From assembly GCA_036272815.1 (NCBI GenBank), contig DATAYA010000151.1, positions 1 through 7,573 of the forward strand: DNA of 7,573 bases. The letters are read 5' to 3'. Origin of the DNA: DATAYA01 sp036272815. GTDB taxonomy: Bacteria > Pseudomonadota > Alphaproteobacteria > Acetobacterales > Acetobacteraceae. The notes below the pieces were generated by a model. That model made no database searches. It was not told where the DNA came from and saw only the letters and a program-made list of their open reading frames with translations. A program made the translations under genes and the position numbers. Each line of letters opens with the position of its first letter. Position 1 is the first letter of the stretch. Below are positions 1 to 5,541 of the stretch, piece by piece.

Positions 1-242
1 TGATTGAGCCACTTGCCGCCCTCGATCGTATCCATGAAGTGTCGCTCCACGGAATCGCCCGGCGCGAGGGCGACGTTGTAGCCGCCCTGCACCATGCGCG
101 TGCAGCCGCATTTGCCGAGCAGCCCCTTCACCGCGATGGTGACCTCCAAGTCGGGTGCCGCGCGCTTGGCGTGCAGGGCCGCGAACAGGCCGGCACCGCC
201 TGCACCGAGGATCAGGATGTCGGTGCGGCGCTCGGAGATCAC
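1..242 (-). CDS. Succinate dehydrogenase/fumarate reductase-like flavoprotein subunit (SdhA/FrdA family), N-terminal 80 residues, cut by window edge
   Basis: Only the N-terminal FAD-binding part is present; the rest lies beyond position 1. The 80 visible residues read GTG-ISERRTDILILGAGGAG, with the Rossmann dinucleotide motif GAGGAG at residues 13-18, then GCTRMVQGGYNVAL at 46-59, which aligns with the QGG flavin loop of SdhA/FrdA. In this family the flavoprotein oxidises succinate or reduces fumarate on the cytoplasmic face and passes electrons to the iron-sulfur subunit. Covalent enzymes have His five residues before the Q of QGG; here that residue is Cys47, so the FAD is probably not His-linked. 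The GTG start at 240-242 overlaps the stop of the upstream hydratase beta gene as GTGA, which fixes the start. It lies last in the operon seen here, separated from its presumed partner iron-sulfur and anchor genes by four reading frames' worth of TauE and hydratase DNA. Aspartate oxidase or another FAD-dependent reductase of the same superfamily cannot be excluded from 80 residues, but the SdhB and anchors nearby favour an SDH/FRD-like complex. Confidence 0.85.
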   Translation of the reverse strand, partial: MISERRTDILILGAGGAGLFAALHAKRAAPDLEVTIAVKGLLGKCGCTRMVQGGYNVALAPGDSVERHFMDTIEGGKWLN

Positions 243-850
243 GGCGCAGCGCCGAGCCCCGCCAGCACCGCGGCAAGGCGCGCGGCGACGTCGTCCTGGA
301 CGCGCGCGAACAGCGATCCGCCATGCGCATCCATGCCGACCATCAGCGGGCCGAAATCACGGATGCGGAAGCGCCAGAGGCTTTCGGGGTTGAGGTCGTC
401 GAGGTCGACGTCCTCGATCGCCTCGATCCATGTCGTCTGCAACGCCGCCGCGCCGCCGACGATCGCGAGATAGGCGCCGCCGCGTGCCGCGAAGGCCGCG
501 AGGCTGGCCGGTCCCATGCCGCCCTTGCCGATGACGAGTCGCACGCCCTCGCGCGCCAGCAGCGCGTCGGTGAAGCGCTCCATGCGCATGGAGGTGGTGG
601 TGCCGATGCAGAGCGGCGCATAGCCGGCCGGATGCTCGGGCGAGGGGTCGACGCGGCGCACGTTCGGCGCGGTGTGGATCACCGCATGGCCCGCGAGATC
701 GAGGCGCGTGGGCCGATCATGGTCGAACATGGCGATCAGGGTCGCGTCGCGGATGCCAAACAGCGTCCGTTGCAACGTCACCGTGTCACCGGCGCGCAGT
801 GTGCGGACGGCAGCCTCCGTCGTCGGCATGCCAAGCACATGGTGGGTCAT
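239..850 (-). CDS. Class I fumarase / L(+)-tartrate dehydratase-type hydro-lyase, beta subunit
   Basis: A 203-residue protein matching the C-terminal (beta) domain of iron-sulfur class I fumarases, which occurs as a separate subunit in two-subunit enzymes such as TtdAB; the length is close to E. coli TtdB. With the alpha subunit it should hydrate or dehydrate a C4 dicarboxylate in the cytoplasm. Visible landmarks are GDTVTL (21-26), RDAT (34-37), IHTAPNVRR (58-66), GTTTSMRME (83-91) and IGKGGMGPAS (107-116). By spacing against the Leishmania enzyme, Thr85, Arg89 and Lys109 match substrate-binding residues. Three motif positions are unusual: RDxxH has Leu38 in place of His, HAGP reads HTAP (59-62), and GPTTS reads GTTTS. 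The gene starts 10 bp after the alpha stop and its TGA overlaps the GTG of the flavoprotein gene. No strong Shine-Dalgarno precedes the ATG. Fumarase, tartrate dehydratase and mesaconase share this fold, so the substrate is not decided by family alone. Confidence 0.88.
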   Translation of the reverse strand: MTHHVLGMPTTEAAVRTLRAGDTVTLQRTLFGIRDATLIAMFDHDRPTRLDLAGHAVIHTAPNVRRVDPSPEHPAGYAPLCIGTTTSMRMERFTDALLAREGVRLVIGKGGMGPASLAAFAARGGAYLAIVGGAAALQTTWIEAIEDVDLDDLNPESLWRFRIRDFGPLMVGMDAHGGSLFARVQDDVAARLAAVLAGLGAAP

Positions 851-860
851 GCGCGCTCGT

Positions 861-1736
861 CTACGCGGAAAAGACGATGCCGCCGGGCGTGATCGTGGCG
901 CGGGCGCGGCGTGCGGAGTGACATTGGATGTTCACCGCAGCAGGGTTCATCGTGATGTGCGTCGCCGCGACCTCGACATGCACCTCGAACGCGGTGCCAC
1001 GTCCGCCCAGTCCCTGTGGACCGATGCCGAGTTCATTCACCGCGCGCGACAGCTCGGCTTCCATCTTCGCACCCTCCGCATCGCCGCAGCGCGATCCGAC
1101 CGGGCGCGTGGCGGCGATCTTCGCGAGATGCATGCAGAGATCGGACGTGCCGCCGACCCCCACGCCCACGATCGTCGGCGGACAGACGCGCCCTCCGGCC
1201 TCGATCACGCGATCGATCACGAAGCGCTTCACCGCCGCGACGCCGTCCGCCGGGATCAGCATCTGGAGAAACGAACCGTTCTCCGATCCCGAGCCTTTCG
1301 GGATCATCTCTATCTCCACCGTCTCGTGGCGTCCGTCGAAATCGATGTGGATCACCGGCACACGCGCGCCGCAAGAATTCTGTTCGTTCGCGCGCGTGAT
1401 CGGATGCACGACCGAGGAGCGCAGCGGATGTTCCCGCGTCGCCCGCGCGCAGCCATCGCGGATCGCCCGCTTGAGGTCGGGGCCGTCGAACTGCACGTCG
1501 CGGCCGATCAGGACGTTGTAGATCGGGATGCCGGTGTCCTGGCAGAGCAGGTTGCGCGTGCGCTCGGCGACCGCGACGTTCTGCACGATGGTGTCCAGCA
1601 CCGCCTGTCCGGTGGCGTCGGTCTCGTCGCGCCGCAACCGTGCGAGGCCGTCCTTGACGTCGTCGGGCAGCAGCTTCAGCGCCTGGATGTAGAGGGTTTT
1701 GCACACCTCCTCGATTTCGGCCGGATCGAGCTGCAT
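861..1736 (-). CDS. Class I fumarase / L(+)-tartrate dehydratase-type hydro-lyase, alpha subunit ([4Fe-4S])
   Basis: A 291-residue protein of the iron-sulfur fumarase N-terminal (alpha) family, close in length to TtdA (about 300). It should hold the [4Fe-4S] cluster of an anti-hydro-lyase acting on a C4 acid in the cytoplasm. Three Cys fit the cluster ligands: Cys65 in LLCQDTG, Cys185 in VCPPTIVGVGVGG, and Cys272 in NIQCHSARRA; the spacings of 120 and 87 match those I recall for this family. Asp67 (CQDTG), Arg106 (HPLR) and His260 (ATHITMNP) match the substrate-binding and catalytic residues of class I fumarase. PKGSGSEN (147-154) is the conserved glycine-rich stretch. The ATG is preceded by a purine-rich GGGGAGTGGAG stretch, and the gene starts 15 bp after the stop of the TauE-like gene, with the beta subunit following at 10 bp. 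The alpha subunit looks catalytically complete, unlike the divergent beta. Alternatives within the family are fumarase, tartrate dehydratase and mesaconase. Confidence 0.9.
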   Translation of the reverse strand: MQLDPAEIEEVCKTLYIQALKLLPDDVKDGLARLRRDETDATGQAVLDTIVQNVAVAERTRNLLCQDTGIPIYNVLIGRDVQFDGPDLKRAIRDGCARATREHPLRSSVVHPITRANEQNSCGARVPVIHIDFDGRHETVEIEMIPKGSGSENGSFLQMLIPADGVAAVKRFVIDRVIEAGGRVCPPTIVGVGVGGTSDLCMHLAKIAATRPVGSRCGDAEGAKMEAELSRAVNELGIGPQGLGGRGTAFEVHVEVAATHITMNPAAVNIQCHSARRARATITPGGIVFSA

Positions 1737-1751
1737 CGCTCCACTCCCCTG

Positions 1752-2486
1752 CTACAGCACCAGACTTAGCCCCGAAATCGCGACGATGCACGCCACCACG
1801 CGGCGGAACGCCTGCTCGTCGATGCGGCCATAGACCTGCCAGCCGACCCAGGAGCCGGCGGCCAGCGCCGGCAGGGCGGCGACGATCAGCAGCAGCCCGG
1901 AGCGATCGAGCCCGAACGCGCCGACCACCAGCAGCGTGGCAATGTTCGCGACCAGGATGTAGGGTTGATAGACGGCGCGCGCCATGTCGCGCGGCCAGCC
2001 GCGCAACTGCGTCCAGATCATCGGCAGCACGCCGGAGAAGCCGCCGATCCCGCCGAGCACGCCGCCCTCCAGACCCACCACCATGTCCGCGCCGCGGCCG
2101 CCCATTGCGATCACCGGCAGCCGCCGCCCGGCGACCGCGTAGACCCCGAACGCCACCAGGAACCCGCCCAGGATCGGCTTCAGCGTCGCCGCCTGCAGCG
2201 TTGCGAGGATGCGCACGCCGAGCGGGATGCCGAGCAGGCAGCCGAGCACGAAGGGCCAGACGCGACCGAGCAGGAAGGAGCGCCGCAGCGGCCATATCAT
2301 CAGCGCATGCAACAGCCCGCCGCAGCCGACCACCAGCACGGTCGTCTGCACCGACGGCAGGCCGTGCAGCCAGATCGAAGAGGCAGCGAGCGCGAACCCG
2401 AACCCGCCCGCGCCGACCGCAACCGCGCCGAGGAACGCGCCCGCCCAAAGCACCGCGAGCGCGTGCAACGAAGGGACGCCGATCAA
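1752..2486 (-). CDS. TauE/SafE (TSUP) family membrane permease, possible sulfite or organic anion exporter
   Basis: A 244-residue hydrophobic protein with roughly eight membrane segments and the two glycine-rich half-repeats of the TSUP family: VGAGGFGFALAAS (24-36) in the first half and GGVLGGIGGFSGVLP (141-155) in the second. TSUP members are inner-membrane permeases; characterised ones export sulfite or sulfoacetate during sulfonate catabolism (TauE, SafE) or move other organic anions. The reading frame is open far upstream, but that part runs antisense-frame through the two anchor genes and is not protein-like. I place the start at TTG 2484-2486, which overlaps the upstream TGA as TTGA, the pattern used across this operon. 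The Shine-Dalgarno there is poor; a TTG at codon 7 or GTG at codon 12 are alternatives. Its place between the SDH-like anchors and the hydratase suggests it removes a product of this pathway, or imports a substrate. The transported ion cannot be read from the sequence. Confidence 0.85.
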   Translation of the reverse strand: MIGVPSLHALAVLWAGAFLGAVAVGAGGFGFALAASSIWLHGLPSVQTTVLVVGCGGLLHALMIWPLRRSFLLGRVWPFVLGCLLGIPLGVRILATLQAATLKPILGGFLVAFGVYAVAGRRLPVIAMGGRGADMVVGLEGGVLGGIGGFSGVLPMIWTQLRGWPRDMARAVYQPYILVANIATLLVVGAFGLDRSGLLLIVAALPALAAGSWVGWQVYGRIDEQAFRRVVACIVAISGLSLVL

Positions 2487-2842
2487 CCGACAGTCACGCT
2501 CAGCAGGAACAGCACCCCGGTGGCAAGGGCGATTGCGAAGCACGCGGCAACGCTCGTCGCGGTGCGGTCGTGCCATCCCGCGAACTCGATCGCGAGCACG
2601 CGCAGGCCGCAGGAAAGATGCGCCGCGAGCGCCACGACGAGGCCGCACTCCAGCGCCTTCGCCAAAGGGTTCGCTGTCAGCGCCATGAAGCGGTCGAGCG
2701 ACGCGGCGCCGGAGATCGCGGTGCCGAGCGCGATGAAATGGAGCGGCAGGAAAATGCTGAGCGCGATGCCGGAGAGCCGATGCACCACCGATGCGGCCAG
2801 TCCCGGCCGTCGGCGCAGGCGCATCGCAGTCGCGCCGCTCAT
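2483..2842 (-). CDS. sdhC: Succinate dehydrogenase/fumarate reductase cytochrome b556-like membrane anchor (SdhC family)
   Basis: A 119-residue protein with three predicted membrane helices (about 23-43, 62-84 and 96-116). The N-terminal SVVHRLSGIALSIFL (18-32) is the SdhC signature that carries quinone-site Ser/Arg residues in known enzymes, and HLSCGLRVL (75-83) matches the haem-ligand helix HxxxGxR of SdhC. The anchor binds the iron-sulfur subunit to the inner membrane and passes electrons to or from quinone. His35 in helix I and His75 in helix II are 40 residues apart, the arrangement seen in each half of two-haem anchors. The ATG overlaps the upstream anchor stop as ATGA, and its own TGA overlaps the TTG start of the TauE-like gene. 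The longer frame that begins near 3229 is only read-through of the upstream anchor's DNA. SdhC assignment is firm at family level; the physiological direction is unknown. Confidence 0.85.
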   Translation of the reverse strand: MSGATAMRLRRRPGLAASVVHRLSGIALSIFLPLHFIALGTAISGAASLDRFMALTANPLAKALECGLVVALAAHLSCGLRVLAIEFAGWHDRTATSVAACFAIALATGVLFLLSVTVG

Positions 2843-3168
2843 GCCGCGAACAGGCCATAGGCCGCCCGCAGGCCGAGAACCGCAATGAGGATCCCAAAGG
2901 CGGCGAGCGCCGCATCGACGCCGGGGCCCGACCAGCCGGCCCATTCGCGCAGCACGGTGCGCAGCCCGATCGGGGCATGGACGCACGCCGCGATCACGAA
3001 CAGGGCGTAGAACAGCAGGAATACGACATTGTCGCGCGTGCGGCCGAGGATCGCGGCAGCGGTCAACCCGTGCTGCGCGGCATACAGGATCGTCGCCAGA
3101 TGCACCGCAACCGCAACCGCGAGCACCGCGGCGGTGGCGCGCTGGGCGAGGAGCAGTGCCGGGTTCAT
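2839..3168 (-). CDS. Second SDH/FRD membrane anchor subunit, SdhD/SdhC-like
   Basis: A 109-residue protein with three predicted membrane helices (about 11-30, 48-68 and 84-104) and a conserved-looking connection HAPIGLRTVLREWAGW (64-79). It is the second anchor of the SDH-like complex and aligns with its neighbour SdhC: both have Arg followed 13 residues later by His in helix I (Arg10/His23 here), then HxxxGLR in helix II (His64 here), then an aromatic-AGW end. These His residues are candidate haem ligands. I chose the ATG at 3166-3168 over the longer frame opening at 3273, because the upstream 35 residues lie inside the iron-sulfur gene's 3' end and the ATG forms an ATGA overlap with its stop. 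The gene is flanked without gaps by the iron-sulfur subunit and SdhC. A type D (haem-free) FrdD-like anchor is less likely given the His pattern. Confidence 0.8.
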   Translation of the reverse strand: MNPALLLAQRATAAVLAVAVAVHLATILYAAQHGLTAAAILGRTRDNVVFLLFYALFVIAACVHAPIGLRTVLREWAGWSGPGVDAALAAFGILIAVLGLRAAYGLFAA

Positions 3169-3872
3169 CGCCGCCACGCCGCCCGCATCGCCGCCCGCTT
3201 GAGGCCGGCGATCGCATAGGTAGGAGCAAGCTGCTTCGGGCACCGCTCGGTGCAGCTCATATGGGTGTGGCACGACTGGCAGCCGCCATCGGCGGTAATC
3301 GCTGCGAGCCGTCCGGGGCCGCCGCGGTCGCGAACATCATTGACCAGGGTCCAGGCGCGGTTCAGCGCCGCCGGACCAAGGTAATCGCGGTCCCATGCCA
3401 CCACGTCGCACGCAGCGTAACAGATGCCGCAGCCGATGCACTCGATCGCGGCGTCGGCGGCGCGGCGTTCTTTGCTGTCGGGGCGGACCGCCGCGAAATC
3501 CTCCGCCGGCGCCGGGCCCGGCTCGAACGCGCCGCCCGCGCGCTCCCATTTGTCGAAGAACGGCGCCATGTCGACGACGAGGTCCTTCACGACCGGCAGG
3601 TTGCGCAACGGCGCCAGCGTGAGCGGGCCATCCTCCAATGCCGCGATGCGCGTGCGGCACGTCCAGCGCGGCTCGCCATTGACCATCATCGCGCACGAGC
3701 CGCACATGCCGACACGGCACGCGAAGCGATACGCGAGCGAGGCATCCTGCGTACGCTGGATGCTGGTCACGACGTCGAGCACGGTCTGGCTCTCCTGCCG
3801 GGCAACGACGAAGGACTGGAAACGCCCCGCCGCGCCGCCGCGCCACACCCGCACGTCAAGCGACGCGCTCAC
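3165..3872 (-). CDS. sdhB: Succinate dehydrogenase/fumarate reductase-like iron-sulfur subunit
   Basis: A 235-residue protein, the usual length for SdhB/FrdB, that carries electrons from the flavoprotein to the membrane anchors. The N-terminal ferredoxin domain has the plant-type [2Fe-2S] motif CRVGMCGSC (52-60) with the fourth ligand Cys72. The C-terminal domain has CIGCGICYAAC (145-155) and CQSCHTHMSCTERCP (198-212). By analogy with E. coli SdhB, Cys145/148/151 and Cys211 should hold the [4Fe-4S] cluster and Cys155/201/207 the [3Fe-4S] cluster. The Pro that normally follows the Cys155 equivalent is Asp here, and Cys198 is an extra cysteine three residues before the first C-terminal ligand. 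The GTG start at 3870-3872 overlaps the permease stop as GTGA; the longer open frame upstream is the permease gene read in the wrong frame. The two anchors follow with an ATGA overlap. All eleven expected ligands are present, so the subunit looks functional. Confidence 0.92.
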   Translation of the reverse strand: MSASLDVRVWRGGAAGRFQSFVVARQESQTVLDVVTSIQRTQDASLAYRFACRVGMCGSCAMMVNGEPRWTCRTRIAALEDGPLTLAPLRNLPVVKDLVVDMAPFFDKWERAGGAFEPGPAPAEDFAAVRPDSKERRAADAAIECIGCGICYAACDVVAWDRDYLGPAALNRAWTLVNDVRDRGGPGRLAAITADGGCQSCHTHMSCTERCPKQLAPTYAIAGLKRAAMRAAWRR

Positions 3873-4738
3873 CGCTGCATCCCCCAGCGCTGCACCGTGC
3901 GCACCTCGATGGCCCGGAAGACGACGCTCTCGACCAGAAGGCCGATCACGATCACCGTCAGAAGCCCGGCGAAGACGCGCGCGGTCTGCAATTCTTCGCG
4001 CGCCTCGAAGATATACCAACCGAGGCCACCCGAACGCGCGGAGACGCCAAACACGAGCTCGGCCGCGATCAGGGTCCGCCATGCGAAGGCCCAGCCGATC
4101 TTCAAGCCCGCCAGGATCGAGGGGAACGCCGCCGGGATCAGCACGTGCACCACGTAGCGCACCCCGGAAAGCCCGTAATTGCGCCCGCTCATGCGCAGCA
4201 CCTCGGGCACGGCGCGAAATCCGGTATTGGTGTTGAGCGCAATCGCCCAGAGTGTGCCGTGGATCAGCACGAACACCAGCGAGGGAATGCCGAGCCCGAA
4301 CCAGATCAGCGCCAGAGGCAGCAATGCGATCGCCGGCAGCGGGTTGAACATCGCCGTCAGAGTGGCGAGGATGTCGCTGCCGAGTGGCGTCGCGACCGCG
4401 AGGGTGGTCAGCACCGCCGCGGCCGCGACCCCGGCCGCATAGCCGAGTGCGAGCACTTCGAGCGAAGTGCCGATGCGGGCGAGCAGCTCCCCGGTGACCA
4501 GATCGCGCACCAGCACCGAGACGGTCCCGGTGAAGGTCGGGAACAGCAGCGGGTTGTCCAGCCACATCGCGTAGCCCTGCCACAGCAGCGCCAGCGCCAG
4601 CAGGATCAGCCCGCGACGCAGCACGACGTTCCCGGCGAGGCGTTGGAGCGGCGGCAATTTCCGTTCGACCGCGCCGAGACTGCTCACATCGGCAGGGATG
4701 CGTTCGAATTCCGGCCGCAGCTTCGCATCCACGTTCAA
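3869..4738 (-). CDS. NitT/TauT-type ABC transporter permease (SsuC/TauC-like)
   Basis: A 289-residue inner-membrane permease of the binding-protein-dependent family. A soluble N-terminal stretch of about 40 residues precedes about six membrane helices beginning near residue 42. The cytoplasmic EAA-type loop that docks the ATPase is visible at about 179-212, starting EVLRMSGRNYG and ending VLIPAAFPSILAGL. The region FNPLPAIALLPLALIWFGLG (131-150) is typical of SsuC/TauC/NrtB-like permeases. Family members import taurine, alkanesulfonates, nitrate, pyrimidine precursors and aromatic or other organic acids, so the ligand is not given by family. I chose TTG at 4736-4738, which overlaps the ATPase TGA as TTGA and sits about 6 nt after a GAGGA Shine-Dalgarno; GTG at 4730-4732 is an in-frame alternative two codons later. 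Upstream open frame belongs to the ATPase gene DNA. The stop overlaps the iron-sulfur gene start, which ties import to the dehydrogenase. Confidence 0.88.
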   Translation of the reverse strand: MNVDAKLRPEFERIPADVSSLGAVERKLPPLQRLAGNVVLRRGLILLALALLWQGYAMWLDNPLLFPTFTGTVSVLVRDLVTGELLARIGTSLEVLALGYAAGVAAAAVLTTLAVATPLGSDILATLTAMFNPLPAIALLPLALIWFGLGIPSLVFVLIHGTLWAIALNTNTGFRAVPEVLRMSGRNYGLSGVRYVVHVLIPAAFPSILAGLKIGWAFAWRTLIAAELVFGVSARSGGLGWYIFEAREELQTARVFAGLLTVIVIGLLVESVVFRAIEVRTVQRWGMQR

Positions 4739-5541
4739 ACGACTTCCTCGGCCGCGGGCGCGTCGAACAGCAGCCCGTGGATACGCCGGGCGAGCTGGCT
4801 GAAGGCAGGGTCGTCGGCGCCGCGATGACGGAACCCGTCCGAGTTCAGTTCCGCCCGCACGCGGCCGGGATGCGGCGAGAGCACCAGGATGCGGCTGCCG
4901 ACCAGTACCGCCTCCTCGATCGAGTGGGTGACGAACATCACGGTGAAGTTGAGCTGATCCCACAGGCCCAGCAGCTCCTCTTGCATCCGCCGCCGGGTGA
5001 GCGCGTCCAGCGCCGCGAAGGGTTCGTCCATCAGCAGGATGTCGGGCTCCATCGCCATCGCGCGCGCGATCGCAACGCGCATCTTCATTCCCCCCGAGAG
5101 CATGTGCGGATAGGCGTCGGCGGCGTGGGCGAGCTGCACTTTCTCGAGGATCGCGCGCGCGCGATCCTGCGCGTCGCGCCCGCGGAAGCGGCCGGTGGCG
5201 TGCATCGGAAACAGCACGTTGCCGAGCACCGTCTTCCACGGCATGAGCTGCTCGAATTCCTGAAAGACCATCATCCGGTCCGGGCCGGGGCGGGTGACCG
5301 CGCGGCCGCGCAGCGCGATGCTGCCCTCGACGGGCGGCATGAAGCCGCCGATCGCCTTCAGCAGCGTCGACTTGCCGCAGCCGGAGGGTCCGAGGATGAC
5401 GAAGCGGTCGCCCGCCTCCACGGTCAGGTGGACACGCCATATAGCGGTCACCAGGTGGTCGGGCGTCTTGTATTGCAGCGTCAGGCCGCGGACTTCGAGA
5501 AGCGGGTCGCCCGGCTGCGCCATTGCGGCGTCAACTGCCAT
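4735..5541 (-). CDS. NitT/TauT-type ABC transporter ATP-binding protein (SsuB/TauB/NrtD-like)
   Basis: A 268-residue cytoplasmic ATPase that drives the importer. All ABC motifs are present: Walker A GPSGCGKST (51-59), Q-loop FQEFEQLMPWKTV with Gln94, signature LSGGM (148-152), Walker B ILLMDEP (168-174), D-loop ALD and switch His206 in FVTHSIEEA. The Q-loop followed by MPWKTVLGNV is characteristic of the SsuB/TauB/NrtD group. The signature continues KMRVAIARA rather than the common QRQRVAIARA, a variant seen in some organic-acid members. Starts at 5595, 5541 and 5523 share the frame; I prefer ATG 5541, which overlaps the binding-protein stop by 11 bp and has a GGCGG-like ribosome site, whereas 5523 has none and 5595 gives a basic, low-complexity leader. 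It is directly followed by the permease with a TTGA overlap. Confidence 0.9.
   Translation of the reverse strand: MAVDAAMAQPGDPLLEVRGLTLQYKTPDHLVTAIWRVHLTVEAGDRFVILGPSGCGKSTLLKAIGGFMPPVEGSIALRGRAVTRPGPDRMMVFQEFEQLMPWKTVLGNVLFPMHATGRFRGRDAQDRARAILEKVQLAHAADAYPHMLSGGMKMRVAIARAMAMEPDILLMDEPFAALDALTRRRMQEELLGLWDQLNFTVMFVTHSIEEAVLVGSRILVLSPHPGRVRAELNSDGFRHRGADDPAFSQLARRIHGLLFDAPAAEEVV

Noticed and set aside
1033..2448. A 471-codon minus-strand frame crossing the TauE and hydratase alpha genes
   Set aside because: It is an Arg-rich shadow frame; the real genes in this stretch have clear family motifs in other frames.
1752..2978. A 408-codon frame that would make the TauE-like protein a large fusion
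   Set aside because: Its first 164 residues are the two anchor genes read out of frame, low in hydrophobic segments and unlike any domain. The TSUP protein proper begins near 2486.
861..3872. Reading the SDH and fumarase genes as the ordinary TCA cycle set
   Set aside because: Not excluded, but the linked importer and exporter, the missing flavin His, the divergent beta subunit and the broken gene order make a dedicated accessory pathway more likely.
3165..4583. A 472-codon frame suggesting a permease-SdhB fusion
   Set aside because: The N-terminal half is the permease gene in the wrong frame; SdhB homology begins at the GTG at 3872.
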